Shown here: in pieces, positions 16,254-24,999 of the stretch | Numbering within the stretch: the stretch's first letter is position 1 | Layout of the letters: every line of letters starts with the position of its first letter | Source: Prevotella sp. UBA5387 | Lineage (GTDB): Bacteria > Bacteroidota > Bacteroidia > Bacteroidales > Bacteroidaceae | Assembly: GCA_002407775.1 (NCBI GenBank) | Contig: DHOP01000067.1 | Location: 19,271-66,086 of the forward strand | Reading direction: 5' to 3' | DNA: 46,816 nt | Notes under the pieces: generated by a model | The model's input: the letters and a program-made list of their open reading frames with translations, nothing else | Told to the model about the DNA's origin: nothing | Databases searched by the model: none | Program-made: the position numbers and the translations under genes

Positions 16254-18593
16254 TTATCTTTGAATTATCTTTTTGCCTTTCTTTATGACTACCCCTTTGT
16301 AAGTTTCATCTACCGCCTGACCACTAAGGTTGTAGCATTTAGAATTTGGAGACAGCGTTACGGTTGCTGGACGACTGATGCCACTGGGAGAAAACAACAA
16401 GCCACTAATCACGATATCTGCAAAGGCATTTTGCTTTGTTGCATTCAATTGGTATATGTTCACTATAAGCTGGTGGGTTCCAGAGGTTGCGACAACTCCC
16501 GAAACCGCCTTTTTATAATAAGTATAGTAGCCACCTGTCTCGTTGTTTCGATTTGGCAATATTGCCGCATCAAGAACAGTTGTTGATGTGCCAGTCTGAT
16601 AAGATATGTCCAACAAGCCAGAGTCTGTGCCGATGCGTGACACTGTGAAGGACACGCTATCTGGCTGAAAGAGATATCCATCTTTCAGCACAAATGAGAA
16701 AGTAAGAGCATTGACATCGGCTGGAGACGTTAGTTTGGAATTCGTCAGTATAACTGTTTCTACCGTTCCGTTAACAGTAGTTGTTCCTGAGAATTTAAGA
16801 CTGTCACCGAGCGTCACTGTTGAGGAGGCGATACCGTTGGCCACATCGGCAGAATAAGTGGCTGATTCGGTACCGCCTGACTTAAAAGACCATGAAACGT
16901 TCCCCTTATTGCTATCACCAACAGGACCCGGATTTGGGTCCACTGGTACGGGGATTATTCGTTCAACAATTTTGCCAGAATAGTAGTCTAGCCCTGCAAC
17001 CTTGGTACAGGTGGGGTAATACTCGTTTACAGGTGTAAGAGCATCGGCATTGCCTCCGCGCATGATATCTTCAACTAGTGAGTTTGCAAACACCTCAACG
17101 TTGGTGTAATAACCTTTCGTATCAAGAGTGTATGTAATAGCATCAGATGCATCGGCAGGATTAAGGCCATTGGCTGTCTCCCAAACATCTGGCATTCCAT
17201 CATTGTCGGAATCATAGTTAGAGGCACGTGAGCCAGTGGGAAAGTTCCTTTCTGTGTACCCATCCACATCTGAAACAACATCAATACGACCCTTTATATT
17301 AGTAACTGATCCTGTGTAGGTAGATGTATCTCCTTTTGCCTCGTTCATATAGCGAAGGTCAACGTCATCGCGGAACAAAGATGCTCCACAATAATTAAGT
17401 ATCTTCGCGTAAGCATTTTCAGCACTATGAGTAGTAATTTCGCCTGATGGGGCTGTCTCTTTGTCTAGCCTAATCTTGACACATGGGATTCCGTTAACAT
17501 TGTTGACATGTTCGACGTTTTTACCATAGTAATAGAGGGAGTCAAATGAATAAGCTTCTCCGTTAATTGTTTGTATTCCGGAGTCATATTTTACACCGTT
17601 CCAATCATAGTTGGCACCATAGTTATAGACATAATTGCCATTAATATAGTAACGACTGGTCATGTCCAGATAGGTCGTTTCTGTAGAGGAAGTGGTCGAG
17701 TTGGCGATAGAAATCTGAGTAACTCGGTTCTTGTTACTTGTTTCCGGAGTAGCTTTGTAGTAGTTATTAATCATGTTAATATATCCGCCACCAGGACCTC
17801 CATAACAACCGCCGCCGCCCCAGTCAAAGACAAGACAATTTCGAAAGTCTACGTTTTCCGACTGAACAGCATTTTGCCAATTATATTTCGCATACTCGGT
17901 ATTGGCCGTGTAACCAGTCCAATTGTATCGGGCGCCGTTAAAACGAGGTGCACGATTGTTCACGTGTGCAATCATATTATGGTGAAACGAGGCAAGCTTA
18001 CCACCCCAAATGCCACCATAGCCATGAGCGCCCTTATTATGTCCTGCATTATTAAGGCTCTCTCCTACTGTACACCACTGCATGGTGTAATTGTTGTTGT
18101 CGTAAAAAGAAGCCACCTCGTCAATACTCCAGGAGAACGAGCAATGGTCTATTATCATACTCGTAATATTGCGTTTCCATGTAACATCGGCACCATCGTT
18201 GACATTCTTTTCTTGTCCTCGACGAATACGGATAAATCTAATAATGTTGTTCGCACCTGGTTCGACGGTATAATACCTCAGCGTTATACCGGGATAAGGG
18301 GCGGTTTGTCCGAGAATGGTAGTGTTAGCACCAATGGAAAGATCAGATGACATAGGAATCACGCCACCGACATCAAAGACGATCGTTTTGTTCAGGCTGC
18401 CACTAACTGCAGCTCTCAAAGAACCTGTCCCACTGTCATTCAGATTAGTAACATGGATAATCTTTCCACCTCGACCACCAGTTGTATATCTGCCATTACC
18501 TTCAGCACCCGGAAATGCGGGTGCAGTTGTCTGAGCCATGGCAGCTCCGCAGATAAATGTTGCAGCCAAGGTCAAAAATAAATGATTGTTCAT
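16254..18593 (-). CDS. PL1-type pectate lyase with T9SS-like tail
   Basis: 779-residue secreted lyase that cleaves demethylated polygalacturonate by beta-elimination. Signal peptide 1-20. The catalytic beta-helix (about 25-340) starts FPGAEGNGRYTTGGRGG and contains IIDHCSFSWSIDE (about 147-159) and NNRAPRFNG (212-220), where the R-x-P-R pattern is the PL1 catalytic Arg region. A Ca-binding, thrombospondin-3-like motif DSDNDGMPDVW is at 461-471. A beta-sandwich module follows (about 565-735). The tail SKCYNLSGQAVDE through GKKIIQR resembles T9SS sorting tails. The 115-nt leader before its ATG holds two hairpins. Both pectinesterases nearby provide its substrate. Assigned by motifs; the exact PL1 subfamily is uncertain. 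Confidence 0.87.
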   Translation of the reverse strand: MNNHLFLTLAATFICGAAMAQTTAPAFPGAEGNGRYTTGGRGGKIIHVTNLNDSGTGSLRAAVSGSLNKTIVFDVGGVIPMSSDLSIGANTTILGQTAPYPGITLRYYTVEPGANNIIRFIRIRRGQEKNVNDGADVTWKRNITSMIIDHCSFSWSIDEVASFYDNNNYTMQWCTVGESLNNAGHNKGAHGYGGIWGGKLASFHHNMIAHVNNRAPRFNGARYNWTGYTANTEYAKYNWQNAVQSENVDFRNCLVFDWGGGGCYGGPGGGYINMINNYYKATPETSNKNRVTQISIANSTTSSTETTYLDMTSRYYINGNYVYNYGANYDWNGVKYDSGIQTINGEAYSFDSLYYYGKNVEHVNNVNGIPCVKIRLDKETAPSGEITTHSAENAYAKILNYCGASLFRDDVDLRYMNEAKGDTSTYTGSVTNIKGRIDVVSDVDGYTERNFPTGSRASNYDSDNDGMPDVWETANGLNPADASDAITYTLDTKGYYTNVEVFANSLVEDIMRGGNADALTPVNEYYPTCTKVAGLDYYSGKIVERIIPVPVDPNPGPVGDSNKGNVSWSFKSGGTESATYSADVANGIASSTVTLGDSLKFSGTTTVNGTVETVILTNSKLTSPADVNALTFSFVLKDGYLFQPDSVSFTVSRIGTDSGLLDISYQTGTSTTVLDAAILPNRNNETGGYYTYYKKAVSGVVATSGTHQLIVNIYQLNATKQNAFADIVISGLLFSPSGISRPATVTLSPNSKCYNLSGQAVDETYKGVVIKKGKKIIQR

Positions 18594-18617
18594 ATTCTAT
18601 GATAATATTGTTACGGG

Positions 18618-18635
18618 ATATCACTTCCGTGATAT
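18618..18635 (-). promoter_or_regulatory. Small hairpin in the pectate lyase leader
   Basis: ATATCAC-TTCC-GTGATAT, a perfect 7-bp stem with a 4-nt loop, between the terminator-like hairpin and the lyase ATG at 18593. Confidence 0.5.
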
Positions 18636-18642
18636 AAAAGGG

Positions 18643-18676
18643 GGGAGACCGCCATTATGACGGTGGCAAGTCTCCC
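18643..18676 (-). terminator. Terminator or attenuator before the pectate lyase
   Basis: GGGAGAC (18643-18649) pairs with GTCTCCC (18670-18676). On the minus strand the stem is followed by CCCTTTTA. It lies between the small tailed protein and the lyase, so it may reduce read-through into the lyase gene. Confidence 0.6.
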
Positions 18677-18708
18677 TATATTTAAAAAGATTAATTGTAG
18701 TTTGTTTG

Positions 18709-19359
18709 TTATTTCTGAACGAACTTCTTGCCGTCCTGAATAATTACACCCTTATAGGTGTTGCTTACACGCTGACCAGCAAGATTGTAAACTTCTTGGC
18801 TATTGGTCGATGTGGAAACGTTCTTTATTCCCGTTGTCGTTGTCGTTGCAGTAAATTCAAATGCATAGAAGTTGATTCCATCAATAGGAAAATTAACCGC
18901 AATCGTACCAGCTTTTACGTTGGCAGTAACATAAGGATATACAGTTTTAGAGTCAACAGAAATAGCCTGAGCATCATAAACCAATTGACTTACCAGGTCC
19001 TGTCCATCTTGGTTCAAAACAACAGTACGGTCTATTGCATCCTTATTGGATGAGCGCGCCGCTACCTTAACAATTCCATCAGATGGAACGGTTAATGCAA
19101 GTGATCGTGTACTGGAAGACTTACCACCCATTTTGAGACGGCTAGTGTACTGAGTTGTAGCTTCTGCTGTACCAAAGTAAGCAGAATTAAGGTCAATAGA
19201 AGGCTTAGCGTCTTTTACTATAACCAGTTTGACGTCACCATTTATCCATTCCGTTTGAAGGTCGGCATTCAACACAGCAACATCACCGAAAGTGATCGTT
19301 TGAGCATTCATACTCGTTGCCATGGCAACAGCCGCAATAAGCGTAAATATTTTTCCCAT
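18709..19359 (-). CDS. Small secreted beta-rich protein with T9SS-like tail
   Basis: 216 residues, no recognised family. Signal peptide 1-20. The body (about 21-175) alternates hydrophobic and polar residues as in a beta-sandwich, with VPSDGIVKVAARSSNK and a GTIAVNFPIDGINFYAFEF strand pair near the end. The same strand order, ending in a Y-x-Y/F-A-x-x-F/V pattern, is seen in the N-terminal module of the large pectinesterase downstream. This suggests a free-standing carbohydrate-binding module. The tail EVYNLAGQRVSN through GKKFVQK closely matches that of the pectate lyase (YNLSGQ, YKGVVI). A TATCTTTG element at 19460-19453 gives it a likely promoter of its own. A role in pectin binding is inferred from position and similarity. 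Confidence 0.72.
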   Translation of the reverse strand: MGKIFTLIAAVAMATSMNAQTITFGDVAVLNADLQTEWINGDVKLVIVKDAKPSIDLNSAYFGTAEATTQYTSRLKMGGKSSSTRSLALTVPSDGIVKVAARSSNKDAIDRTVVLNQDGQDLVSQLVYDAQAISVDSKTVYPYVTANVKAGTIAVNFPIDGINFYAFEFTATTTTTGIKNVSTSTNSQEVYNLAGQRVSNTYKGVIIQDGKKFVQK

Positions 19360-19452
19360 AAGCTTTTGTTTTTAAGATAAAATTAATAAGCACTTGATAA
19401 CTTGGCAAATTGATGCGATTAATTCGCAAGGGAGAATAGTAGATAGTTGGGG

Positions 19453-19460
19453 CAAAGATA
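19453..19460 (-). promoter_or_regulatory. -7 element before the small tailed protein
   Basis: Minus-strand TATCTTTG, an exact -7 match, about 93 nt before the ATG at 19359. It overlaps a short inverted repeat (AGATAGG / CCTATCT, 19456-19483). No clear -33. Confidence 0.55.
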
Positions 19461-19525
19461 GGAAAAAAATCCTTTCCCTATCTCATTTCAAGTTAAAAAA
19501 AAATAAACTATAACAAAAACTTAGC

Positions 19526-20503
19526 TTATTCCTCTGGAATCCAGTCAGAACTCTTTTTGAAAACGTTTACGAGAGTGATTGCCTTAGCTTCTTGCCTACT
19601 GAGTTGTCGTGACCAAGTGACACGCTGCTGGGTGTTAGCACCTTCTCCAACATTGCCATATTCACAATAACGGGCAGTCTTTTCATTCTCTGGATTACTC
19701 CAGTTGAACCATCCCTCGGGACGAATGAACTTACCATACTCACTATTCATAAACAAGGTATATGCATAGGGTCGCCATGGACGGCCTAGATAAACCTTTG
19801 TTACTTCAGGTGCGGCAGTGAGCTTACAATGATTGAAAACATAACCGAAAGATTGGTCAGCCGGTGTGGATGCCGCAGTAATATAGCTATTAATTTTGCA
19901 ATAGATAGTGCAGTTTTCAAACCACGCTGTACTTGGACCAAAGATAAAATCCGTCGTTCCTTCAATATAGCATCCCCTAAAGTATAGTCTTGTTCCACCA
20001 ACACCAGTGTAGACAGTATCCTGATTGCCTAGAAAGCGGCAATTGATGAATACCAACCGATCTCCCTCTGTGTGCAAGGCAACTGCTTGCCCCAACCGAG
20101 CGGCATTATTTTCGATGGTGATATTCTTCATGGTAATACCACTACCCTCAATCTTTAGCGTATAGGTGCGGAAAGTACCCATTGGCTGACCATTGTCCAA
20201 ACGCTTGATGTTAGCATGGTCATCATAAGTGATGATGGTGTTGTCACGGTCTTCTCCACAAATCTCTATATTGGTAAGCCATGACGGGATGATAAGTTTT
20301 TCCTTATAAACACCATGCTTCACAAAAATGACTTTATGATAATCCATAAACGCGCGGCATACTTCAATAGCATCGTCGATGTTACGAAACTCTCCGGTAC
20401 CATCACGCGCCACAAATAAAGTATCTGGATTGTCATACTTATTAGCAGCAGATAGCTGTGCGAAAGATAAAGCAACAATGATTGATAGAAATATTTTTTT
20501 CAT
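19526..20503 (-). CDS. CE8 pectinesterase, single-domain
   Basis: 325-residue exported pectin methylesterase that frees methanol and leaves polygalacturonate for the lyase. Signal peptide about 1-20, then one CE8 beta-helix filling the rest. All active-site residues are present: Q139 (GQAVAL), Q161 and D162 (NQDT), D185 (TTDFIFG) and R241 (YLGRPW). The protein ends EWIPEE-like (SSDWIPEE) without any T9SS tail, so unlike its neighbours it probably stays in the periplasm or uses another route. Its ATG is only 3 nt after the rel stop codon, so it should be transcribed with the rel operon. Family assignment is firm; the localisation is inferred. Confidence 0.93.
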   Translation of the reverse strand: MKKIFLSIIVALSFAQLSAANKYDNPDTLFVARDGTGEFRNIDDAIEVCRAFMDYHKVIFVKHGVYKEKLIIPSWLTNIEICGEDRDNTIITYDDHANIKRLDNGQPMGTFRTYTLKIEGSGITMKNITIENNAARLGQAVALHTEGDRLVFINCRFLGNQDTVYTGVGGTRLYFRGCYIEGTTDFIFGPSTAWFENCTIYCKINSYITAASTPADQSFGYVFNHCKLTAAPEVTKVYLGRPWRPYAYTLFMNSEYGKFIRPEGWFNWSNPENEKTARYCEYGNVGEGANTQQRVTWSRQLSRQEAKAITLVNVFKKSSDWIPEE

Positions 20504-20506
20504 AGG

Positions 20507-22786
20507 TTATAAAATTTGACGAACTTCTTTAAGGTCGGGAACTTTCTTCATTCTATTCATGATGAGCTTCACTTCTTCCCGATCATGCACTCGTAACTCC
20601 AACTTTCCTTGGAAGATTCCCTTGTCGGAAGTGAAACTAAGTCTGTGGATATTGACATTCATCTTATCGGAAATGACTTCAGCCACATCACGGAAGATGC
20701 CTTTGCGATCTATACCTTCTACTTCGATAGTAGCATCGAAGAAGAGCTTGCGATGCATGTCCCACTTAGCATCAAGAATACGCGGGCCAAAACTTGACTT
20801 GAGCTTAACGGCAACAGGGCACGATCTTTTATGGATTTCAATATGCTTCTTACTATCAATAAAGCCGAGAATATCATCACCTGGGATAGGATGACAACAA
20901 TGTGGAAAAAGGTACATGCCTATCGTATCCTCACGAATTATGCATGGCAACTTCTTATTGAAGGTATCGTTCACCGTCAGTAATTCCTGAATAGGAGTCT
21001 CTTGTTGCATGCTTGGCTTATCTTTCTTTCCCTTTCCTATGAATGGAACGAACTTTCTCCAGCCCGAGGAGGTAGAATCCTTCTTTGTCTTACCAAGTAA
21101 CTCTTCAAAGTCCTTATCGCCGAGTATGATAGATTCGTCGCCGAGAGCAGTTAACAACGCTTCCTGATCCTGCTCATGTATCTCACAAAGACGGTCGATG
21201 ATGGAGGTTGAAAGTTCTTGTCCATTTTTCTTGAGCCACGCATCAAGTACTTCCTCGCCCTTCTTCTGCAAATCACGACGGTCCTTTCTTAAAATCGCCT
21301 GTATCTTATTCTTGGCGCGAGCAGTAGAGACAAATGTTACCCACTCAGGTCTTACATGCTGGGATTTGGAAGTAAGTACTTCCACTTGGTCGCCACTTTG
21401 CAATTTGTGGCTTAAGGGAACAAGTCTATGATTTACCTTTGCCCCAATACAATGGCTGCCAAGGTAAGAATGAAGTTGAAAGGCAAAATCGAGTACCGTA
21501 CACCCCGCAGGCATTGTTTTTACCTCACCTTTGGGTGTGAAAACAAATATTTCAGATGCAAAAAGATTGAGCTTGATGGAGTCGAGGAAATCCATGGCAT
21601 CAGGCTGTGGATCATCGAGAATCTCTTTGATGGTGCCAATCCACTTGTTAAGCTCCATCTCATCATCATGCGCCTCACCCTCCTTGTATTTCCAGTGGGC
21701 AGCAAAGCCTTGCTCCGCAATCTCGTCCATCCGATAGGAACGTATCTGGACTTCTATCCATTGTCCCCTACGCGACATCATAGTGGCATGGAGAGCCTGG
21801 TAGCCGTTTGCCTTAGGGTGATTCACCCAGTCGCGAAGACGATCGGGATGACTCTTATATATCTTATTCAAGGCAACATATATCTGGAAGCAATCATTGA
21901 TTTCATCCTCACGTTTCTTCGGCGTGAAGATAATTCTGACAGCCAGAATATCGTAGATTTCATCAAAAGTCACATGCTTATTCTGCATCTTACTCCAAAT
22001 AGAATAAGGGCTCTTGATGCGTGCCTTGATATAGTATTCAATTCCAATCTTGTCAAGCGCTTCGCGAATAGGACCTGTAAAATCTTCGAAAAGTCTATTG
22101 CGCTGATCCTCAGAAAAGGACAACTTGTTTACGATATCAGCGTATTCTTGGGGGTGTTCATACCGGAAACTTAGATCCTCAAGCTCTGTCTTGATTTTGT
22201 TGAGGCCTAGCCGGTTTGCCAGTGGTGCATAAATGTAGAGCGTTTCTCCTGCAATCTTATATTGCTTGTTGGCTGGTTGTGAGGCGAGAGTACGCATATT
22301 ATGCAGTCTATCGCATATCTTGATAAGGATAACACGGATGTCGTCGCTCATCGTCAGGAGCAGTTTCTTGAAGTTCTCTGCCTGTGCAGATGCGTGGTCT
22401 CCGAAGATTCCGCCACTAATCTTGGTAAGACCGTCTACAATCTGAGCAATCTTATCGCCAAAAATATTCTGGATATCTTCGACGGTGTAGTCTGTATCCT
22501 CAACTACATCATGCAACAATGCCGAACAGATACTAGTCGATCCAAGTCCCATTTCTTCACAGGCGATCTGTGCCACGGCCAATGGGTGAAGGATATAGGG
22601 TTCTCCTGACAGACGCCTTACACCTTTGTGGGCCTGTTTGGCGAAGTTAAAAGCCTTGGTGATAATATCGACCTTCTTGCGATGGGGAGAGGTAATGTAG
22701 GTCTCCAACAGATGGTTGAAGGCCTCATTGATTATCCTATTGTCTTCGGCTTCCCGCTCTTTGTTCTTTAGTTCTTGTTCATCCAT
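20507..22786 (-). CDS. Bifunctional (p)ppGpp synthetase/hydrolase Rel (RelA/SpoT)
   Basis: 759-residue enzyme that makes and degrades (p)ppGpp in the stringent response. Domains in order: HD hydrolase (about 40-200) with LLHDVVEDT and H92-D93; synthetase (about 255-370) with the ARIKSPYSIWSK motif and GYQALHATM; TGS (about 412-475); and ACT at the C-terminus (about 680-755). A CHPIPGDDILGF segment marks the linker between TGS and ACT. Both catalytic halves look intact, which fits a Rel protein with two activities. It starts 36 nt after mltD and runs 3 nt before the pectinesterase. The operon order parA-parB-DUF5683-mltD-rel is common in Bacteroidota. Confidence 0.95.
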   Translation of the reverse strand: MDEQELKNKEREAEDNRIINEAFNHLLETYITSPHRKKVDIITKAFNFAKQAHKGVRRLSGEPYILHPLAVAQIACEEMGLGSTSICSALLHDVVEDTDYTVEDIQNIFGDKIAQIVDGLTKISGGIFGDHASAQAENFKKLLLTMSDDIRVILIKICDRLHNMRTLASQPANKQYKIAGETLYIYAPLANRLGLNKIKTELEDLSFRYEHPQEYADIVNKLSFSEDQRNRLFEDFTGPIREALDKIGIEYYIKARIKSPYSIWSKMQNKHVTFDEIYDILAVRIIFTPKKREDEINDCFQIYVALNKIYKSHPDRLRDWVNHPKANGYQALHATMMSRRGQWIEVQIRSYRMDEIAEQGFAAHWKYKEGEAHDDEMELNKWIGTIKEILDDPQPDAMDFLDSIKLNLFASEIFVFTPKGEVKTMPAGCTVLDFAFQLHSYLGSHCIGAKVNHRLVPLSHKLQSGDQVEVLTSKSQHVRPEWVTFVSTARAKNKIQAILRKDRRDLQKKGEEVLDAWLKKNGQELSTSIIDRLCEIHEQDQEALLTALGDESIILGDKDFEELLGKTKKDSTSSGWRKFVPFIGKGKKDKPSMQQETPIQELLTVNDTFNKKLPCIIREDTIGMYLFPHCCHPIPGDDILGFIDSKKHIEIHKRSCPVAVKLKSSFGPRILDAKWDMHRKLFFDATIEVEGIDRKGIFRDVAEVISDKMNVNIHRLSFTSDKGIFQGKLELRVHDREEVKLIMNRMKKVPDLKEVRQIL

Positions 22787-22822
22787 TTCAACAGATGCGT
22801 TAGGGGTAATAGAAATCTAGAC

Positions 22823-24241
22823 TTACTTAACCTTGATTTTCTTTCCAGCCCTGATATGGTTGCCACTAATACCGTTCAGACTGCGTAACTTCTTCACTGT
22901 AGTATGATTGCGTTCGGCTATTTCACTCAAGGTGTCTCCGTCCCTGACAGTAACACTCTTGGACCTGGTTCTCTTCTTTTTCTTTGCAGGTCGAGCACTT
23001 CTCTTGCTTTTCTTACTGCTCTTCTTAACTGTTGAGGTTGTTTCCTGGTCCACCTCGTCTTCTCCTTCAGTGTCCTTGGACACAAGGGTTACTTGATTAT
23101 TATTGACAACATAATCAGCAGTACCATTAAGTTTTACTTCCCTGCGTTTAGTTAAATAGCTTTCGGCATTATAAGCAAAAGCGGAATCTTCCCGATCAAT
23201 AAACACATTGACTAAGTCAGCTGGTAAACGCAGTGACGAGGGCTTGGAGAAGCCATTTACAACACCACGTCGATATTGTGGGTTGAGCTCTTCGATTTGT
23301 GCTACTTCAATCCCGGTCACATGAGCAACTTGTTCAAAGTGTACATCACGGTCAAGTATGATTGTGTCTGTCTTGACTGGCAATGTAGTAGTTAGTGGAC
23401 AAATATTGTGATCACAATAATAGTTCATGATATAGTTTGCCGCAATGAAAGCGGGAACATATCCTCTCGTCTCGCGAGGCAACTTTGGATAAATCTGCCA
23501 ATAGTCCGTTTTCCCTTTGGAACGGTGGATGGCCTTACTGATATTATCCGGACCACAATTATAAGCGGCAATCACAAGATTCCAATCTTTATAAATGCTA
23601 TAAAGGTCACGCAGGTAACGTGCAGCGGCATAAGACGATCTAACAATATCCTTGCGCTCATCCACTAAGGAATTAACCTCTAGTCCATAGCGCTTTGCTG
23701 TTGAAAGCATGAACTGCCACAACCCGGTAGCACCAACTCTGGATACAGCATTTGGGTTAAGACCGGATTCAATCACAGGCAGATACTTCAATTCTAAAGG
23801 CATTCCATAGCTCTCAAGAGCTTCTTCAAAGATGGGCATATAGAGGTTTTGCGCCCCAAGCCATAGCGCTACTTTGCCCCGCAACTCTCCACTATACCGG
23901 TTGATAAACTGCTGCACAATCTCATTGTATGGCAGCTCAATGATTGTTGGCAACTTTGCCAAGCGCTCTTTGAAGACTTCAGGAGGATATGTTGGATTGA
24001 CATCAGGCATATTACATCCCGTGTCTGGTTTGAGATAAGTTTTTGTATGGTATAAATTAAGCAAGCTGTCAAGTTCTTGGGTCATTGACTCTGGCAGGTC
24101 AATTACTTCCTCTTTGCCATCGATACCCTTTGCAGTAATAGTATGGTGGTCATTCTGGGCCACTGCCGTACAAGTACCAGCAAAAACCATCGCAACTATT
24201 AGTATGTGTTTATGATTGTTCATTATCTTTCTACTTCTCAT
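22823..24241 (-). CDS. mltD: Membrane-bound lytic transglycosylase D-like, with LysM
   Basis: 472-residue exported peptidoglycan lytic transglycosylase. The signal peptide ends near residue 28 (TCTAVA). The SLT catalytic domain (about 130-265) has LKYLPVIESGLNPNAVSR, with catalytic Glu in VIESG, then GATGLWQFM and AAYNCGP. The C-terminus has a basic, Lys/Ser-rich stretch (about 400-425) and one LysM domain (about 430-472, VRDGDTLSEIAERN). A second start, at 24223, would give MNNHKHILIV and a more usual signal peptide, so either start is possible. The gene begins 5 nt after the DUF5683 stop, in the parA-to-rel operon. Confidence 0.92.
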   Translation of the reverse strand: MRSRKIMNNHKHILIVAMVFAGTCTAVAQNDHHTITAKGIDGKEEVIDLPESMTQELDSLLNLYHTKTYLKPDTGCNMPDVNPTYPPEVFKERLAKLPTIIELPYNEIVQQFINRYSGELRGKVALWLGAQNLYMPIFEEALESYGMPLELKYLPVIESGLNPNAVSRVGATGLWQFMLSTAKRYGLEVNSLVDERKDIVRSSYAAARYLRDLYSIYKDWNLVIAAYNCGPDNISKAIHRSKGKTDYWQIYPKLPRETRGYVPAFIAANYIMNYYCDHNICPLTTTLPVKTDTIILDRDVHFEQVAHVTGIEVAQIEELNPQYRRGVVNGFSKPSSLRLPADLVNVFIDREDSAFAYNAESYLTKRREVKLNGTADYVVNNNQVTLVSKDTEGEDEVDQETTSTVKKSSKKSKRSARPAKKKKRTRSKSVTVRDGDTLSEIAERNHTTVKKLRSLNGISGNHIRAGKKIKVK

Positions 24242-24246
24242 TCAAT

Positions 24247-24996
24247 TTAAAAGTTTAGGCTACATTGCATACCCAATGCCGAACTGCGAAATGGATTTCT
24301 ATCCAGTCCGTTATTCATGACAGCTGGCTGAATATGCAAACTCAAGTCAGGAGAAATATCAAACTCCGATAGCGAGGCATCAACGTATGCATCGACCACC
24401 GATATTGCATAGACGCCCACCAAGACAAAGAAACTCATATCGCGCCAACGTCTATAACGGTCCTTGCGCTTTTTAAAGATGTCTTGATAGCGCTGCATGT
24501 TTTCAGCCGTTACCGTGTTGCCCAAGTGCAGGAATTGATTATAGCTTTGGGTGTTAGGGTCATTGTCCATGATGTCGAGATAGGCTTGACTATAATCCCG
24601 ATACATCATGTTGTTCCAACGCATAGCATAGGCACAGCCCACAAATCCCCCATAGATAATCGGGAGCTTCCAAAACTTGCGATTATAAATCTGCCCTGCT
24701 CCTGGTAGGACCAGCGCCAGCCACAATGCTCGCTTTGGAGTTGGGCGCCAAGTATTCCAATCACGCTTAGGTTCAGTTGTAGTACTATCCGTCAAGGCCA
24801 TCTTCATCACGGCCTCATCAGTCATTTCAACATTTAAGTCACGCTTGGCACCAAGGTGCTGTATGTCTGTTCCTATACTTTGAGGGGCTTTACTATCGAG
24901 CGAGTCAACAGGTAGCTGGGCATCAATAGACTGAGACCAGCATATCAGACCAATACTGATAAAAAATCTTATAACTGTCTTTGTGCAACTATCCAC
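24247..24996 (-). CDS. DUF5683 membrane protein
   Basis: 249-residue membrane-associated protein of unknown role. The family core is visible: WRPTPKRALWLALVLPGAGQIYNRKFWKLPIIYGGF (about 83-118), a glycine-proline rich helix pair, followed by a Lys/Arg-rich cytosolic loop (KKRKDRYRRWRD) and a VYAISVVDAYVDA helix. The N-terminus is hydrophobic (about 9-25, probably a signal or anchor). The start is GTG at 24996-24994, right after the parB TAG and an in-phase TAA, so the two genes are separated by 3 nt. It lies between parB and mltD, which suggests envelope function, but none is proven. Confidence 0.88.
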   Translation of the reverse strand: MDSCTKTVIRFFISIGLICWSQSIDAQLPVDSLDSKAPQSIGTDIQHLGAKRDLNVEMTDEAVMKMALTDSTTTEPKRDWNTWRPTPKRALWLALVLPGAGQIYNRKFWKLPIIYGGFVGCAYAMRWNNMMYRDYSQAYLDIMDNDPNTQSYNQFLHLGNTVTAENMQRYQDIFKKRKDRYRRWRDMSFFVLVGVYAISVVDAYVDASLSEFDISPDLSLHIQPAVMNNGLDRNPFRSSALGMQCSLNF

Positions 24997-24999
24997 TTA

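Noticed and set aside
17571..18350. Plus-strand frame of 259 codons over the pectate lyase
   Set aside because: Antisense shadow of a well supported lyase; its Ile/Val-rich translation has no motif.
21428..22174. Plus-strand frame of 248 codons over rel
   Set aside because: Antisense to the rel synthetase and HD parts; no domain and no promoter.
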